Origin: Sulfuricurvum sp.
GTDB lineage: Bacteria; Campylobacterota; Campylobacteria; Campylobacterales; Sulfurimonadaceae
Direction of reading: 5' to 3'
Assembly (NCBI RefSeq): GCF_028710345.1
Contig: NZ_JAQTUH010000004.1
Location: forward strand, 1 to 33,082
DNA: 33,082 nucleotides
The first letter of the stretch is position 1. Each line of letters begins with the position of its first letter. The notes beneath the pieces were generated by a model. The model was not told the DNA's origin and did no database searches. It was given only the letters and a program-made list of their open reading frames with translations. The translations under genes were made by a program, and so were the position numbers. Positions 9,829-17,384 of the stretch are shown piece after piece.

Positions 9829-10956
9829 ATGCTACCGTACTCTACTCAGTTTATCGAAGAAGATGATATATCTGCCGTCGTAGAAGTACTGCGCAGTTCC
9901 CATCTCACCCAAGGGGCTAAAGTTGAGGAGTTTGAATCGGCTATTGCCTCGTATGTCGGTGCCAAACATTGTATCTCCTTTAACTCTGCTACTTCGGCAT
10001 TACTAGCGGCTTACGCTGTTGGTGAGATCAAAGAGGATGATGAGATTATCACGACACCGATTAGCTTTGTGGCAACGTCAAATATGGCTATTGCACTGGG
10101 GGCTAATCCTAAATTCTGTGACATAAAAATGGATGGCAATATCGATGAGCATCTCATAGAATCACTCATCACACCCCATACAAAAGCGATTGTCCCCGTC
10201 GATTTTGCCGGTAAACCGGTGGCGATAAAAAAGATAAAAGAGATTGCTCAAAAACATAATCTTTTGGTCATCGAAGATTCTTCCCACGCTTTGGGGAGCG
10301 GTATCGGACATCAAAAAATAGGTTCTTTTGCCGACATGACGATCTTTAGTTTCCATGCTATCAAACCGATTACGACCGGAGAGGGGGGAGCAGTTGTCAC
10401 CGATAACGACGAGTTCGCACAACGGCTTCGTCTCTTTCGCTCACACGGCATCATCAAAAAACAGCTGTGGAATTCGGATATGGTGAGCTTGGGGCATAAT
10501 TTCCGTCTCACCGAATTTGCCGCCGCACTGGGGCTTTCACAACTCCATAAACTAAACCGTTTTCTTGAGACACGGGAGCATATTGCCCGCTATTATGATG
10601 AGCGTTTTTCGGAACACAAATTGTTCACGACAATCAGTATCGATTCATCTGAACAGAGTGCACGTCATCTTTATCCACTGTTACTCAATCCAGAGCTTCA
10701 TTGTGTTAAAGAGGAGATTTTTGCCGAATTGCAAACACGGGGGTTAGGGGTGCAAGTCCACTACAAACCCATCTATCAAAACAGTTTTTATAAAGAAAAA
10801 TTTGGAGAACAACGTCTCGCCACCACAGAGCTTTTTTATAAAAGTGAACTCTCCATCCCCTGCCATCAAAAGATGACGATGGAAGAGGCTGTAACGATTG
10901 CCGATACCGTTCTTGACGTGATAGAAAAATACAGTTACAGAGGATGCAGTTTCTAA
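9829..10956 (+). CDS. pseC: UDP-4-amino-4,6-dideoxy-N-acetyl-L-altrosamine transaminase, PseC
   Basis: Second pathway enzyme, a PLP-dependent sugar aminotransferase (DegT/DnrJ/EryC1 family) that adds the 4-amino group, with glutamate as donor, to the PseB product. Its 375 residues match the family. Visible motifs are FNSATSALLAA (~51-61, cofactor phosphate site), VIEDSSHALGS (~148-157, the Asp that contacts the PLP ring nitrogen) and Lys179 in SFHAIKPITTGEGG, the Schiff-base lysine. It starts 6 bases after pseB, and its TAA stop overlaps the ATG of pseF by one base. The pairing with PseB rather than a legionaminic-type dehydratase supports pseudaminic acid as the product. Confidence 0.93.
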   Translation: MLPYSTQFIEEDDISAVVEVLRSSHLTQGAKVEEFESAIASYVGAKHCISFNSATSALLAAYAVGEIKEDDEIITTPISFVATSNMAIALGANPKFCDIKMDGNIDEHLIESLITPHTKAIVPVDFAGKPVAIKKIKEIAQKHNLLVIEDSSHALGSGIGHQKIGSFADMTIFSFHAIKPITTGEGGAVVTDNDEFAQRLRLFRSHGIIKKQLWNSDMVSLGHNFRLTEFAAALGLSQLHKLNRFLETREHIARYYDERFSEHKLFTTISIDSSEQSARHLYPLLLNPELHCVKEEIFAELQTRGLGVQVHYKPIYQNSFYKEKFGEQRLATTELFYKSELSIPCHQKMTMEEAVTIADTVLDVIEKYSYRGCSF

Positions 10957-11642
10957 TGCGTATATGTATCATTCCAGCTCGTGGAGGAAGTAAACGGATA
11001 CCCCGAAAAAATATCAAACCGTTTCACGGCAAACCGATTATTGCCTATAGCATCGAAGCGGCATTGACTTCTTGCTTATTTGATAAAATTATCGTTACTA
11101 CCGATGATGAAGAGATTGCCGAAGTAGCACGTAAATTTGGTGCTGAAGTCCCTTTTATGCGACCTAAAGAACTCAGTGATGATCACACCGCTACCATCCC
11201 CGTTATCGCTCACGCTATCCAAACACTTCAAAACAATTCGGTTATCGATTATGCCTGCTGTATCTATGCCACAGCCCCATTTATCCGTGCTGAAGACATC
11301 CATAATGCCTATAACTCCCTTATCACCCATAACAAACAGTACGCTTTTCCTGTTACGACGTTCCCTTTCCCGATTCAGCGTGGTGTGAAACGAGATAATA
11401 AGGGTAATATCGACATGTTTTATCCTGAACATTTTGCAACACGCTCTCAAGATCTCGAAGAAGCGTATCACGATGTGGGGCAATTTTATTGGGGAACTCG
11501 TGAAGCATGGCTGGAGGGAAAACCGATTTTCTCCGATGCAGCCACGACAATCGTTCTACCCCGACATCTCGTCCAAGATATTGACACTCCAGAAGATTGG
11601 ATCCGAGCAGAATTGATGCATAAGGTACTCTTCAACACATGA
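10956..11642 (+). CDS. pseF: Pseudaminic acid cytidylyltransferase, PseF
   Basis: Last pathway step: it joins CMP from CTP to pseudaminic acid, giving the sugar donor for Maf. The 228-residue protein belongs to the CMP-NeuNAc synthetase family, with the nucleotide-binding N-terminus CIIPARGGSKRIPRKNI (residues ~4-20), IIVTTDDEEIA, and IDTPEDWIRAE near the end. I chose the ATG at 10956 (TAATG overlap with pseC) because the earlier in-frame ATG at 10944 abuts the GAGGA sequence with no spacing and adds the atypical residues MQFL. PseG follows with a 4-base ATGA overlap. Order pseC-pseF-pseG is common in Campylobacterota islands. Confidence 0.9.
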   Translation: MRICIIPARGGSKRIPRKNIKPFHGKPIIAYSIEAALTSCLFDKIIVTTDDEEIAEVARKFGAEVPFMRPKELSDDHTATIPVIAHAIQTLQNNSVIDYACCIYATAPFIRAEDIHNAYNSLITHNKQYAFPVTTFPFPIQRGVKRDNKGNIDMFYPEHFATRSQDLEEAYHDVGQFYWGTREAWLEGKPIFSDAATTIVLPRHLVQDIDTPEDWIRAELMHKVLFNT

Positions 11643-12511
11643 ATCTTCTTATTCGCGCAGATTCCTCTAGCACCATAGGGTTGGGACATATTATGCGCGA
11701 TTTGGTGCTCGCTCAACAATATCCTCATGCCCATATTACATTTGCTTGCCAAAATTTAGTGGGTAATATCATCGATAAAATCCCTTATCCTGTCCATATT
11801 CTCAGGACAAATGAGCCCGAAGAGCTGATTAATTCTATAACCTCATTAAAAATCAATATGGTTATTTTTGACCATTACGACATCGATTACTCTTTTGAAA
11901 AAAAGATTAAAGAGGCTACTCATATTACGATTATGAGCCTTGATGATACTTACAACTCACACTATTGTGATATTTTACTTAATCACAATATTTCTGCGGA
12001 CGAAAATCGCTATAAAGATTTGCTCCCTGTGCACTGTGAGCTTCATTGCGGAAAAGATTACACATTAATACGAGATGAATTCCGATCCGAAAAAGAAATT
12101 TCTCGAGAAAAAATTTATGATATTTTCATCTCAATGGGAGGGACAGATAGCAGTAATATAACACTTGATATACTAAAATCGATCCCTTGCTCCAAAAAAG
12201 TGTGTCTTGCTACTACAACCTCTAATCCAAATTTAAATACTTTATTAACATATACACTCAAATCAACTCAGATCAAAATTCATCTTAACTCCAATGAAAT
12301 TGCTAAACTCCTCCATCAAAGCCACTTAGCCATTATTACACCTAGTGTGATGGTTCATGAAGTACTGTTTATGGAAATGCCATTTATTGCGATTCAAACC
12401 GCATCCAATCAAGACGATATCGTTCAATACTTACATAAACATAATTTCTGTATACTTAATGAATTTGAAGCCACCCAATTTCAAAAACAACTTCAAAGGT
12501 TTTTGCCATGA
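11639..12511 (+). CDS. pseG: UDP-2,4-diacetamido-2,4,6-trideoxy-altropyranose hydrolase, PseG
   Basis: It removes UDP from the PseH product to release 2,4-diacetamido-2,4,6-trideoxy-L-altrose, the substrate of PseI. The 290-residue protein has the MurG-like GT-B fold, with the family motif IGLGHIMRDL holding His17, which matches the catalytic His17 described for Campylobacter jejuni PseG. ISMGGTDSSN (~165-174) is the UDP-binding glycine loop of the second domain. Length is typical of the family. It overlaps pseF by 4 bases. From this gene onward the DNA is visibly more AT-rich than pseB-pseF. Its stop overlaps a possible 13-codon coupling ORF that leads to pseI. Confidence 0.9.
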   Translation: MNLLIRADSSSTIGLGHIMRDLVLAQQYPHAHITFACQNLVGNIIDKIPYPVHILRTNEPEELINSITSLKINMVIFDHYDIDYSFEKKIKEATHITIMSLDDTYNSHYCDILLNHNISADENRYKDLLPVHCELHCGKDYTLIRDEFRSEKEISREKIYDIFISMGGTDSSNITLDILKSIPCSKKVCLATTTSNPNLNTLLTYTLKSTQIKIHLNSNEIAKLLHQSHLAIITPSVMVHEVLFMEMPFIAIQTASNQDDIVQYLHKHNFCILNEFEATQFQKQLQRFLP

Positions 12512-12549
12512 AATACTTTTTTAATTTTATAAATAAGAGTTATACATGA
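12508..12549 (+). other. 13-codon mini-ORF bridging pseG and pseI
   Basis: ATG at 12508 overlaps the pseG TGA (ATGA), and the mini-ORF TGA (12547-12549) overlaps the pseI ATG (12546) in the same way. It would encode MKYFFNFINKSYT. AAAGG lies 9 bases upstream. It fills the only sizeable gap in the operon and could pass ribosomes from pseG to pseI, or be chance in AT-rich DNA. Confidence 0.3.
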
Positions 12550-13553
12550 TTGAAATAATCGGTGAAATAGGGACGAATCATAACGGTGATATCCAAACAG
12601 CCTATCAACTGATAGATATAGCAGCGGAGAATGGATGTCATACCGTTAAATTACAAATATACGATGCCAACGATATTGTATCTTCACGTGTATCTCCTGT
12701 ACTTTATGGTTATCAAAATGATTATTCAACATGGGCTGAATATATTAATGCCAAGCTTATTACGCCTAAAGAATGGCTTCCTGAACTTGTCGCATATTCT
12801 CATAAAAAGAATCTTGATATTATCGCAACACCTCATAGTTTAAAAAATGCCATTATTTGCTTAAATGCAGGGATTAAGCGCTTAAAAATTGCCTCCATGG
12901 ATTGTAACCATATCCCGTTTATACATGAGTTATCCAAATTACAAGTACCTTTGTTGCTTTCAACGGGTATGGCTACTAGAGCTGAAATCATTGATGCATT
13001 TGAAACCATTAGTGCTTATCACTCTGATATAACCCTTTTTCATTGCGTTTCAACCTATCCAACACTTTATCCTGAAGTCAATCTTTCCTTTTTTGAATTT
13101 CTTAAAACTCTGACTTTAAATATCGCTCTCTCAGATCATAGTGAAAAAAATGATATAGCCATGATGAGCGTTGTGTACGGGATCAAAGCAGTCGAAAAAC
13201 ATATTACTCTTGATAAAAATCAACTTGGTCCAGATCACTCTTTTGCGCTAGATGCTCAAGGAATTCGTGACCTTTCAATGAGTTTACAAAATGCCCAAAT
13301 GGCTATGGGTACTCCTACAAAAATACTTTCCTCAAAAGAACAAAAAGGACGAACACTTTACAGACGTGTTATGATTGCAAACAAACCCCTCTCTATTGGG
13401 CATATCATCACCGAAAATGATTTCTATTTTGCACGGCCTGAAGCAGTTTTCAATGACACTATCCCGCCAAAAGAGGCTTCTTTATGGGTTGGATGGAGTG
13501 TTAAAATGCCCCTTGATGAGCACCAAGCTATTAGACGAGAACATTTTCAATGA
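12546..13553 (+). CDS. pseI: NeuB-family nonulosonic acid synthase, presumed pseudaminic acid synthase PseI
   Basis: Condenses a 6-carbon amino sugar with phosphoenolpyruvate to make a 9-carbon nonulosonate. The 335-residue protein has the NeuB barrel (IIGEIGTNHNGDIQTAYQLI at the N-terminus, LLSTGMATRAEI ~137-148, HCVSTYPTLYPE ~175-186, SDHSEKNDIAM, EKHITLDKNQLGPDH ~218-232) and the C-terminal antifreeze-like SAF domain (VMIANKPLSIGHIITENDF). It is the only such synthase in an operon with pseB, C, F, G and H, so PseI is the natural assignment. The sequence is not the textbook PseI: the usual AELSANH start reads GEIGTNH, and the STPF motif reads ATPHS. A legionaminate/NeuB-like origin or altered substrate is possible. 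Its stop overlaps the next gene by 4 bases. Confidence 0.75.
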   Translation: MIEIIGEIGTNHNGDIQTAYQLIDIAAENGCHTVKLQIYDANDIVSSRVSPVLYGYQNDYSTWAEYINAKLITPKEWLPELVAYSHKKNLDIIATPHSLKNAIICLNAGIKRLKIASMDCNHIPFIHELSKLQVPLLLSTGMATRAEIIDAFETISAYHSDITLFHCVSTYPTLYPEVNLSFFEFLKTLTLNIALSDHSEKNDIAMMSVVYGIKAVEKHITLDKNQLGPDHSFALDAQGIRDLSMSLQNAQMAMGTPTKILSSKEQKGRTLYRRVMIANKPLSIGHIITENDFYFARPEAVFNDTIPPKEASLWVGWSVKMPLDEHQAIRREHFQ

Positions 13554-14434
13554 GCCGCATTTTATTAAGTGCCGTAGGGGGATCGGTTGCCATCTCTATT
13601 ATTCGTCATCTTCAATCATTAGGGCATACAATTTTGGGAATGGACTCGAATAATGAATGTCCGGCACGCTATTTTGTTGATGAATTTTTTTGTTCTCCCT
13701 CTATTGAAAATGTAGATCAATATCTCTCTTTTATTGCGCACTTAAATTTTGATCTTTTTTTTCCTTGGCTTGATGAAGAGCATCGTTTATTCGCTACCGT
13801 AAAAATAGATCCGATATTACGTAAACGCATCGTTACCTCATCACCACTGAGTATTTTAACTGCTACAAGTAAACTCTCAACATATAACTTTGCTCAAACC
13901 CATAGAATCAGAGTTGCTGATTTAACACGCACTGCTCCTGCCTTTGTTCGAAAAGATTTTAGCAGAGGGAGTAAAGGTGCGTGGCTTGAATCATCACCTG
14001 AACTACTTGCTCAACTTGATCACTCATCTCATATTATTCAAACGCTTCTCATAGGGGATGAATTTACGGTCGATACTCTCTCTGATTGTAGTGGAAAACC
14101 CCTGTTTGCTCTGGCAAGGAAACGGATAAAGGCATCTAACGTCAGCCTCATCGGCGAGGTAGTAGATGAGCCCGAAATTATTGAAATTGCATTAAAACTA
14201 CTTGCCAATCTCCCAATTATTGGACCAGCGAATATCCAATTTATTAAAAATGAAGAAGGGATATTTCTAATTGAGATCAATCCCCGTATTGCAGGCAGTG
14301 CTATTTTATCGATACACGCTGGATTTGATCCATTAAACAGTTACATCAAAATTTTTCACAATGAAGGGTTTGAGCTACCTAAACCGAAATATGGTCTCAA
14401 AATGTATCGTTATTTGACGGAGCATTATGTCTAA
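13550..14434 (+). CDS. ATP-grasp carboxylate-amine ligase-like protein
   Basis: This 294-residue protein has the layout of carbamoyl-phosphate-synthase-like ATP-grasp enzymes: an N-terminal pre-ATP-grasp domain (RILLSAVGGSVAISIIRHL), a phosphate-binding loop VRKDFSRGSKGAW (residues 133-145), the GDEFTVDTL motif (169-177), and the metal-binding EINPR (242-246). The family activates a carboxylate with ATP and couples it to an amine, often an amino acid. Placed directly after the nonulosonate synthase (ATGA overlap) and before a HAD phosphatase, it may attach an amino or acyl acid to a free amine of the sugar, or act on the sugar carboxylate; this is inference from context. Its substrate is unknown. 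It overlaps the next gene by 8 bases. Confidence 0.78.
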   Translation: MSRILLSAVGGSVAISIIRHLQSLGHTILGMDSNNECPARYFVDEFFCSPSIENVDQYLSFIAHLNFDLFFPWLDEEHRLFATVKIDPILRKRIVTSSPLSILTATSKLSTYNFAQTHRIRVADLTRTAPAFVRKDFSRGSKGAWLESSPELLAQLDHSSHIIQTLLIGDEFTVDTLSDCSGKPLFALARKRIKASNVSLIGEVVDEPEIIEIALKLLANLPIIGPANIQFIKNEEGIFLIEINPRIAGSAILSIHAGFDPLNSYIKIFHNEGFELPKPKYGLKMYRYLTEHYV

Positions 14435-15017
14435 TCTAGCTACCATGCTTACAGAATATGATACTGTACTATTTGATCTTGATGGTACACTTTTTTCACA
14501 AATTGACTATGACTATAGAGTTTTTACCTCTTTTTTTAAGGATCATACGATTGCAATGATGTTGGCAAATTTTAAAGCATCTTTGGGTTATGCCCATCCG
14601 AATGTTTTTGATTTATTTGCTGTCCAACATTCAGAAATCGATTTTTCTGTACAAGAGTTACTATCTTTTTATCGTACTTATCTACCTGATTTATCCGATT
14701 TGAAAACTTTATCGCCATTACTGTCACAACTTTGTGAAAAAAGAAAAATTCTCATCTCTAATGGAGGTGAAATAAAACAATGGCATAAAATAAGATCTTT
14801 GAATCTTGAAAGTTTTTTTGAAACAATCATTATCTTAGACCCCCATCGTAATGATCTTCTAAAACCATCTCCTCAATCTTTTCTCACCCTTGAACCTTTT
14901 CCTGCTAAAGCAGTAATGGTTGGAGATCAAGAATCTACAGATGGAGTTTTTGCTTCTAATTGTCATATACCATTTATCTTTTTCCAATTTCCATCCGATA
15001 TTACCTCAAAGGAATAA
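14427..15017 (+). CDS. HAD-superfamily hydrolase
   Basis: This 196-residue protein has all HAD motifs: the nucleophile motif FDLDGTLF (Asp17, Asp19), motif II Ser in ILISNGG (~112), motif III Lys in LLKPSP (~148), and the acidic motif IV VGDQESTDG (~170). An alpha-helical cap lies between motifs I and II (subclass IA-like). Most relatives are phosphatases of small molecules. In other nonulosonate pathways a HAD enzyme removes the 9-phosphate, but the pseudaminic route needs no such step, so a phosphate-bearing intermediate of the extra cassette is the likelier substrate (inference). The ATG at 14427 overlaps the ATP-grasp gene; an in-frame ATG at 14445 is an alternative. Confidence 0.8.
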   Translation: MSNLATMLTEYDTVLFDLDGTLFSQIDYDYRVFTSFFKDHTIAMMLANFKASLGYAHPNVFDLFAVQHSEIDFSVQELLSFYRTYLPDLSDLKTLSPLLSQLCEKRKILISNGGEIKQWHKIRSLNLESFFETIIILDPHRNDLLKPSPQSFLTLEPFPAKAVMVGDQESTDGVFASNCHIPFIFFQFPSDITSKE

Positions 15018-15019
15018 TT

Positions 15020-16252
15020 ATGCATTGCCCACACTGTTCATCAGCGAGTAATAAAGTTTTTTTTACACGCTCTATACCGATTTATCCGTTTACTGTCTCT
15101 CCCGAAACTGCTCTCACAATGCCAAATGAGCTCACACAAGTTATAGAACTGAATTACCTTTATTGTTCTCAGTGTGGGTTAGTATACAGTCATCTCCGCC
15201 CTCAAGATCATGAATTACTCAATACCATCTATGAAAAATTCTATTTTTATATCTCTCGAACCAATATCATTGACTATGAATTATCATCATTTTTGGATGT
15301 AACAGCTCAATGGATCAATCATAAATCTACCGTTGCTGAAATAGGGTGTTATGATGGGTCACTATTAGCACTTATACGTGAACGTTTCGATATTTCTAAT
15401 CTGATAGGCATTGAACCTTCCCGCAAGGGTGGAGAGACGGCTAGAGAACGTGGAATTACAGTAATCACTGATTTTTTTCCGACCAATCAACTCGTCACGA
15501 AATGCGATACGATTATTTCCAGACACGTTATTGAACACATCAGTGATATCAAAACTTTTTTAGTCAGTCAGTTTAAGGCGATTAGTGATGATGGGATAGT
15601 AATTTGTGAAACACCCAATGTAGATTGGGCGCTTATACACGGAAGTGATAAACCTTTTCATTTTCAACATATCACCCTTTTGACAAAGCAATATTTTTTA
15701 ACTCTCCTCAAAGAGATCGGTGTTAAGTTTGTATCTATTATAGAGCTTGATTATCGAATTATCGTTGCAGCATCTCATATCCCCCATACCAAAATGGTTC
15801 CGATCGAAACAGTTATCCAAGATAATAATCTTTTTATTTCCCATCTAACCTCTTTTCAAAATCGTGTTGATACCCATTTTTTAAGAGTTAAAAACCTATT
15901 AGATCAGATCAATGGTTCAGTCGCTATATGGGGTGCAGGAAGCTTTGGTGGGAATATTGTAGCCAATTTACCTCTTAATTTACTCCAAAAAATTGATTAT
16001 ATTATTGATTCTGACACGTCGAAAGAAGGGTATAAGTTTTTATTCTTTGATATCTTAGTTTCATCCCCTCACGTTCTCATTAACAATGATATTACACATA
16101 TCTTAATTATGTCAACCTATGAAAAAGAAATTTTTGAAGTAATACAGCAAATTTCGCCCTCTCAATCTATTATGATTGTAACCATGTATACCGATGTTGT
16201 TTTATATCAATACCATCCGGATAGCAAACAAATTATTAGAGTTTCTCAATGA
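15020..16252 (+). CDS. Zinc-ribbon SAM-dependent methyltransferase with C-terminal nucleotide-binding-like domain
   Basis: This 410-residue protein begins with a zinc-ribbon, CPHC (Cys3, Cys6) and CSQCG (Cys49, Cys52), followed by a class I methyltransferase domain with SAM motif VAEIGCYDGSLL (~105-116) and acidic IGIEPSRKGG, then a Rossmann-like C-terminal domain with AIWGAGSFGGNI (~301-312). This three-part order is that of TylC3-type sugar C-methyltransferases and of relatives in polysaccharide loci. In this operon it probably methylates the nonulosonate, a precursor, or an acyl group added to it; position and acceptor (C, N or O) cannot be read from sequence. The ATG at 15020 is chosen for its AAGGA site; an in-frame ATG at 14960 lies inside the HAD gene. 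ATGA overlap with the next gene. Confidence 0.8.
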   Translation: MHCPHCSSASNKVFFTRSIPIYPFTVSPETALTMPNELTQVIELNYLYCSQCGLVYSHLRPQDHELLNTIYEKFYFYISRTNIIDYELSSFLDVTAQWINHKSTVAEIGCYDGSLLALIRERFDISNLIGIEPSRKGGETARERGITVITDFFPTNQLVTKCDTIISRHVIEHISDIKTFLVSQFKAISDDGIVICETPNVDWALIHGSDKPFHFQHITLLTKQYFLTLLKEIGVKFVSIIELDYRIIVAASHIPHTKMVPIETVIQDNNLFISHLTSFQNRVDTHFLRVKNLLDQINGSVAIWGAGSFGGNIVANLPLNLLQKIDYIIDSDTSKEGYKFLFFDILVSSPHVLINNDITHILIMSTYEKEIFEVIQQISPSQSIMIVTMYTDVVLYQYHPDSKQIIRVSQ

Positions 16253-16926
16253 AGCGTATTTTAATTGTTGCAGCACACCCTGATGATGAAGTACTTGGTT
16301 GCTTCGGAACTGTCGCACGCCTCATCTCAGAAGGTTACGAAGCTTATACCCTCATCCTAGGGGAAGGAATCACCAGTAGAGCGGATAAACGTAACCCAAA
16401 ATTGCATCAAGAAGCACTCGAAACATTGCACCGCAATATCCATGAAGCCAATAATTCTATCGGAATAAAAAAGGTATTTATAGAAAACTTTCCGGATAAC
16501 CGTTTTGACAGTGTTGATTTATTAGACATTATCAAAGTAATTACCTCCATAAAAGAAGAGATACAACCGCAAATTATATTTACCCATTATCCGCATGATC
16601 TTAATATTGACCATCAAATCACCTATCAAGCTGTCTTAACCGCAACCCGTCCTATGAGTAATGAATGCGTCAGAGAGATCTATGCTTTTGAAGTTCTATC
16701 ATCCACTGAATGGAATTACCCTCTCTCTTTTTCTCCTGATTTGTATTATGATATTACTAATACTCTGCCATTAAAAGTCAAAGCTATGGAACATTATCAT
16801 GGAGAACTTCGAGATTTTCCCCATCCTAGAAGTCTTGAAGGGATTGAACTGGTTGCTACTTACTGGGGAATGCGTACTGGAATTTCCAAGGCTGAAGCTT
16901 TTAAAACCGTCCGTATGCTTCGATGA
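16249..16926 (+). CDS. PIG-L/LmbE-family N-deacetylase
   Basis: This 225-residue protein shows the PIG-L signature AAHPDDEVLG, with zinc ligands His10 and Asp13 and the catalytic-base candidate Asp12, and the second motif HYPHDLNIDH (113-122), whose His122 completes the zinc site. The family removes N-acetyl groups from amino sugars (GlcNAc-PI, mycothiol and bacillithiol precursors). Here it could free an amine on pseudaminic acid or an intermediate so that the ATP-grasp enzyme, the methyltransferase or another acyltransferase can modify it. It is coupled to the methyltransferase gene and to pseH by 4-base ATGA overlaps at both ends. The assignment to sugar tailoring is from context. Confidence 0.85.
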   Translation: MKRILIVAAHPDDEVLGCFGTVARLISEGYEAYTLILGEGITSRADKRNPKLHQEALETLHRNIHEANNSIGIKKVFIENFPDNRFDSVDLLDIIKVITSIKEEIQPQIIFTHYPHDLNIDHQITYQAVLTATRPMSNECVREIYAFEVLSSTEWNYPLSFSPDLYYDITNTLPLKVKAMEHYHGELRDFPHPRSLEGIELVATYWGMRTGISKAEAFKTVRMLR

Positions 16927-17384
16927 GTATGATTAATTTTACACATCTTACACTACAACAAAAAGAGGATGTATTATTATGGCGGAATCATCCAAATGTC
17001 AGAAAATGGATGTTACATTCTGATCCAATCACGCTCCAAGAACATCTGCTTTTTATTAATACACTTCAAAATGCCCCTACAAAACAATATTTTTTAATTG
17101 AAGACTATGGAGTTATCTATTTTTCAGAGATTGATTTTGAACAAAAAAATGCTTATTTTGGACTTTATGCAAACCCCTATTCTACTGTAACAGGAAAAGG
17201 GAAGATATTGATGGAATCAATTTTAGCTTATGCTATTAATCATTTGCAACTTGATACTTTAAAGCTAGAAGTTTTTGCAAACAATTTTAATGCAATACGT
17301 TTATATCAACAATTTTCTTTCGTTGAAATTGAGCGTATTCATACGAATAATAATAATTTGCTCGTTATGAAACATACTTTTTAG
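16923..17384 (+). CDS. pseH: UDP-4-amino-4,6-dideoxy-N-acetyl-altrosamine N-acetyltransferase, PseH
   Basis: Third pathway step: it acetylates the 4-amino group made by PseC, using acetyl-CoA. The 153-residue protein is a GNAT acetyltransferase with the PseH-like N-terminus DVLLWRNHPNVRKWML, the core GLYANP...TGKGKILME (the Q/RxxGxG/A-type CoA site, ~88-105), and LEVFANNFNAIRLYQQFSF (~118-136), the usual GNAT end. It is the last gene of the operon, away from pseG, although the reaction belongs between PseC and PseG. ATGA overlap with the deacetylase gene; a second in-frame ATG lies two codons on. Its last 20 bases overlap the 3' end of maf, which is read from the opposite strand. Confidence 0.85.
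   Translation: MSMINFTHLTLQQKEDVLLWRNHPNVRKWMLHSDPITLQEHLLFINTLQNAPTKQYFLIEDYGVIYFSEIDFEQKNAYFGLYANPYSTVTGKGKILMESILAYAINHLQLDTLKLEVFANNFNAIRLYQQFSFVEIERIHTNNNNLLVMKHTF

Noticed and set aside
10944..10946. Earlier ATG for pseF
   Set aside because: It directly abuts GAGGA, leaving no spacing; the ATG at 10956 overlapping the pseC stop fits both spacing and family start.
14427..15017. HAD protein as the phosphatase of the core pathway
   Set aside because: The pseudaminic route has no phosphorylated nonulosonate, unlike mammalian sialic acid synthesis, so a core role is not supported.
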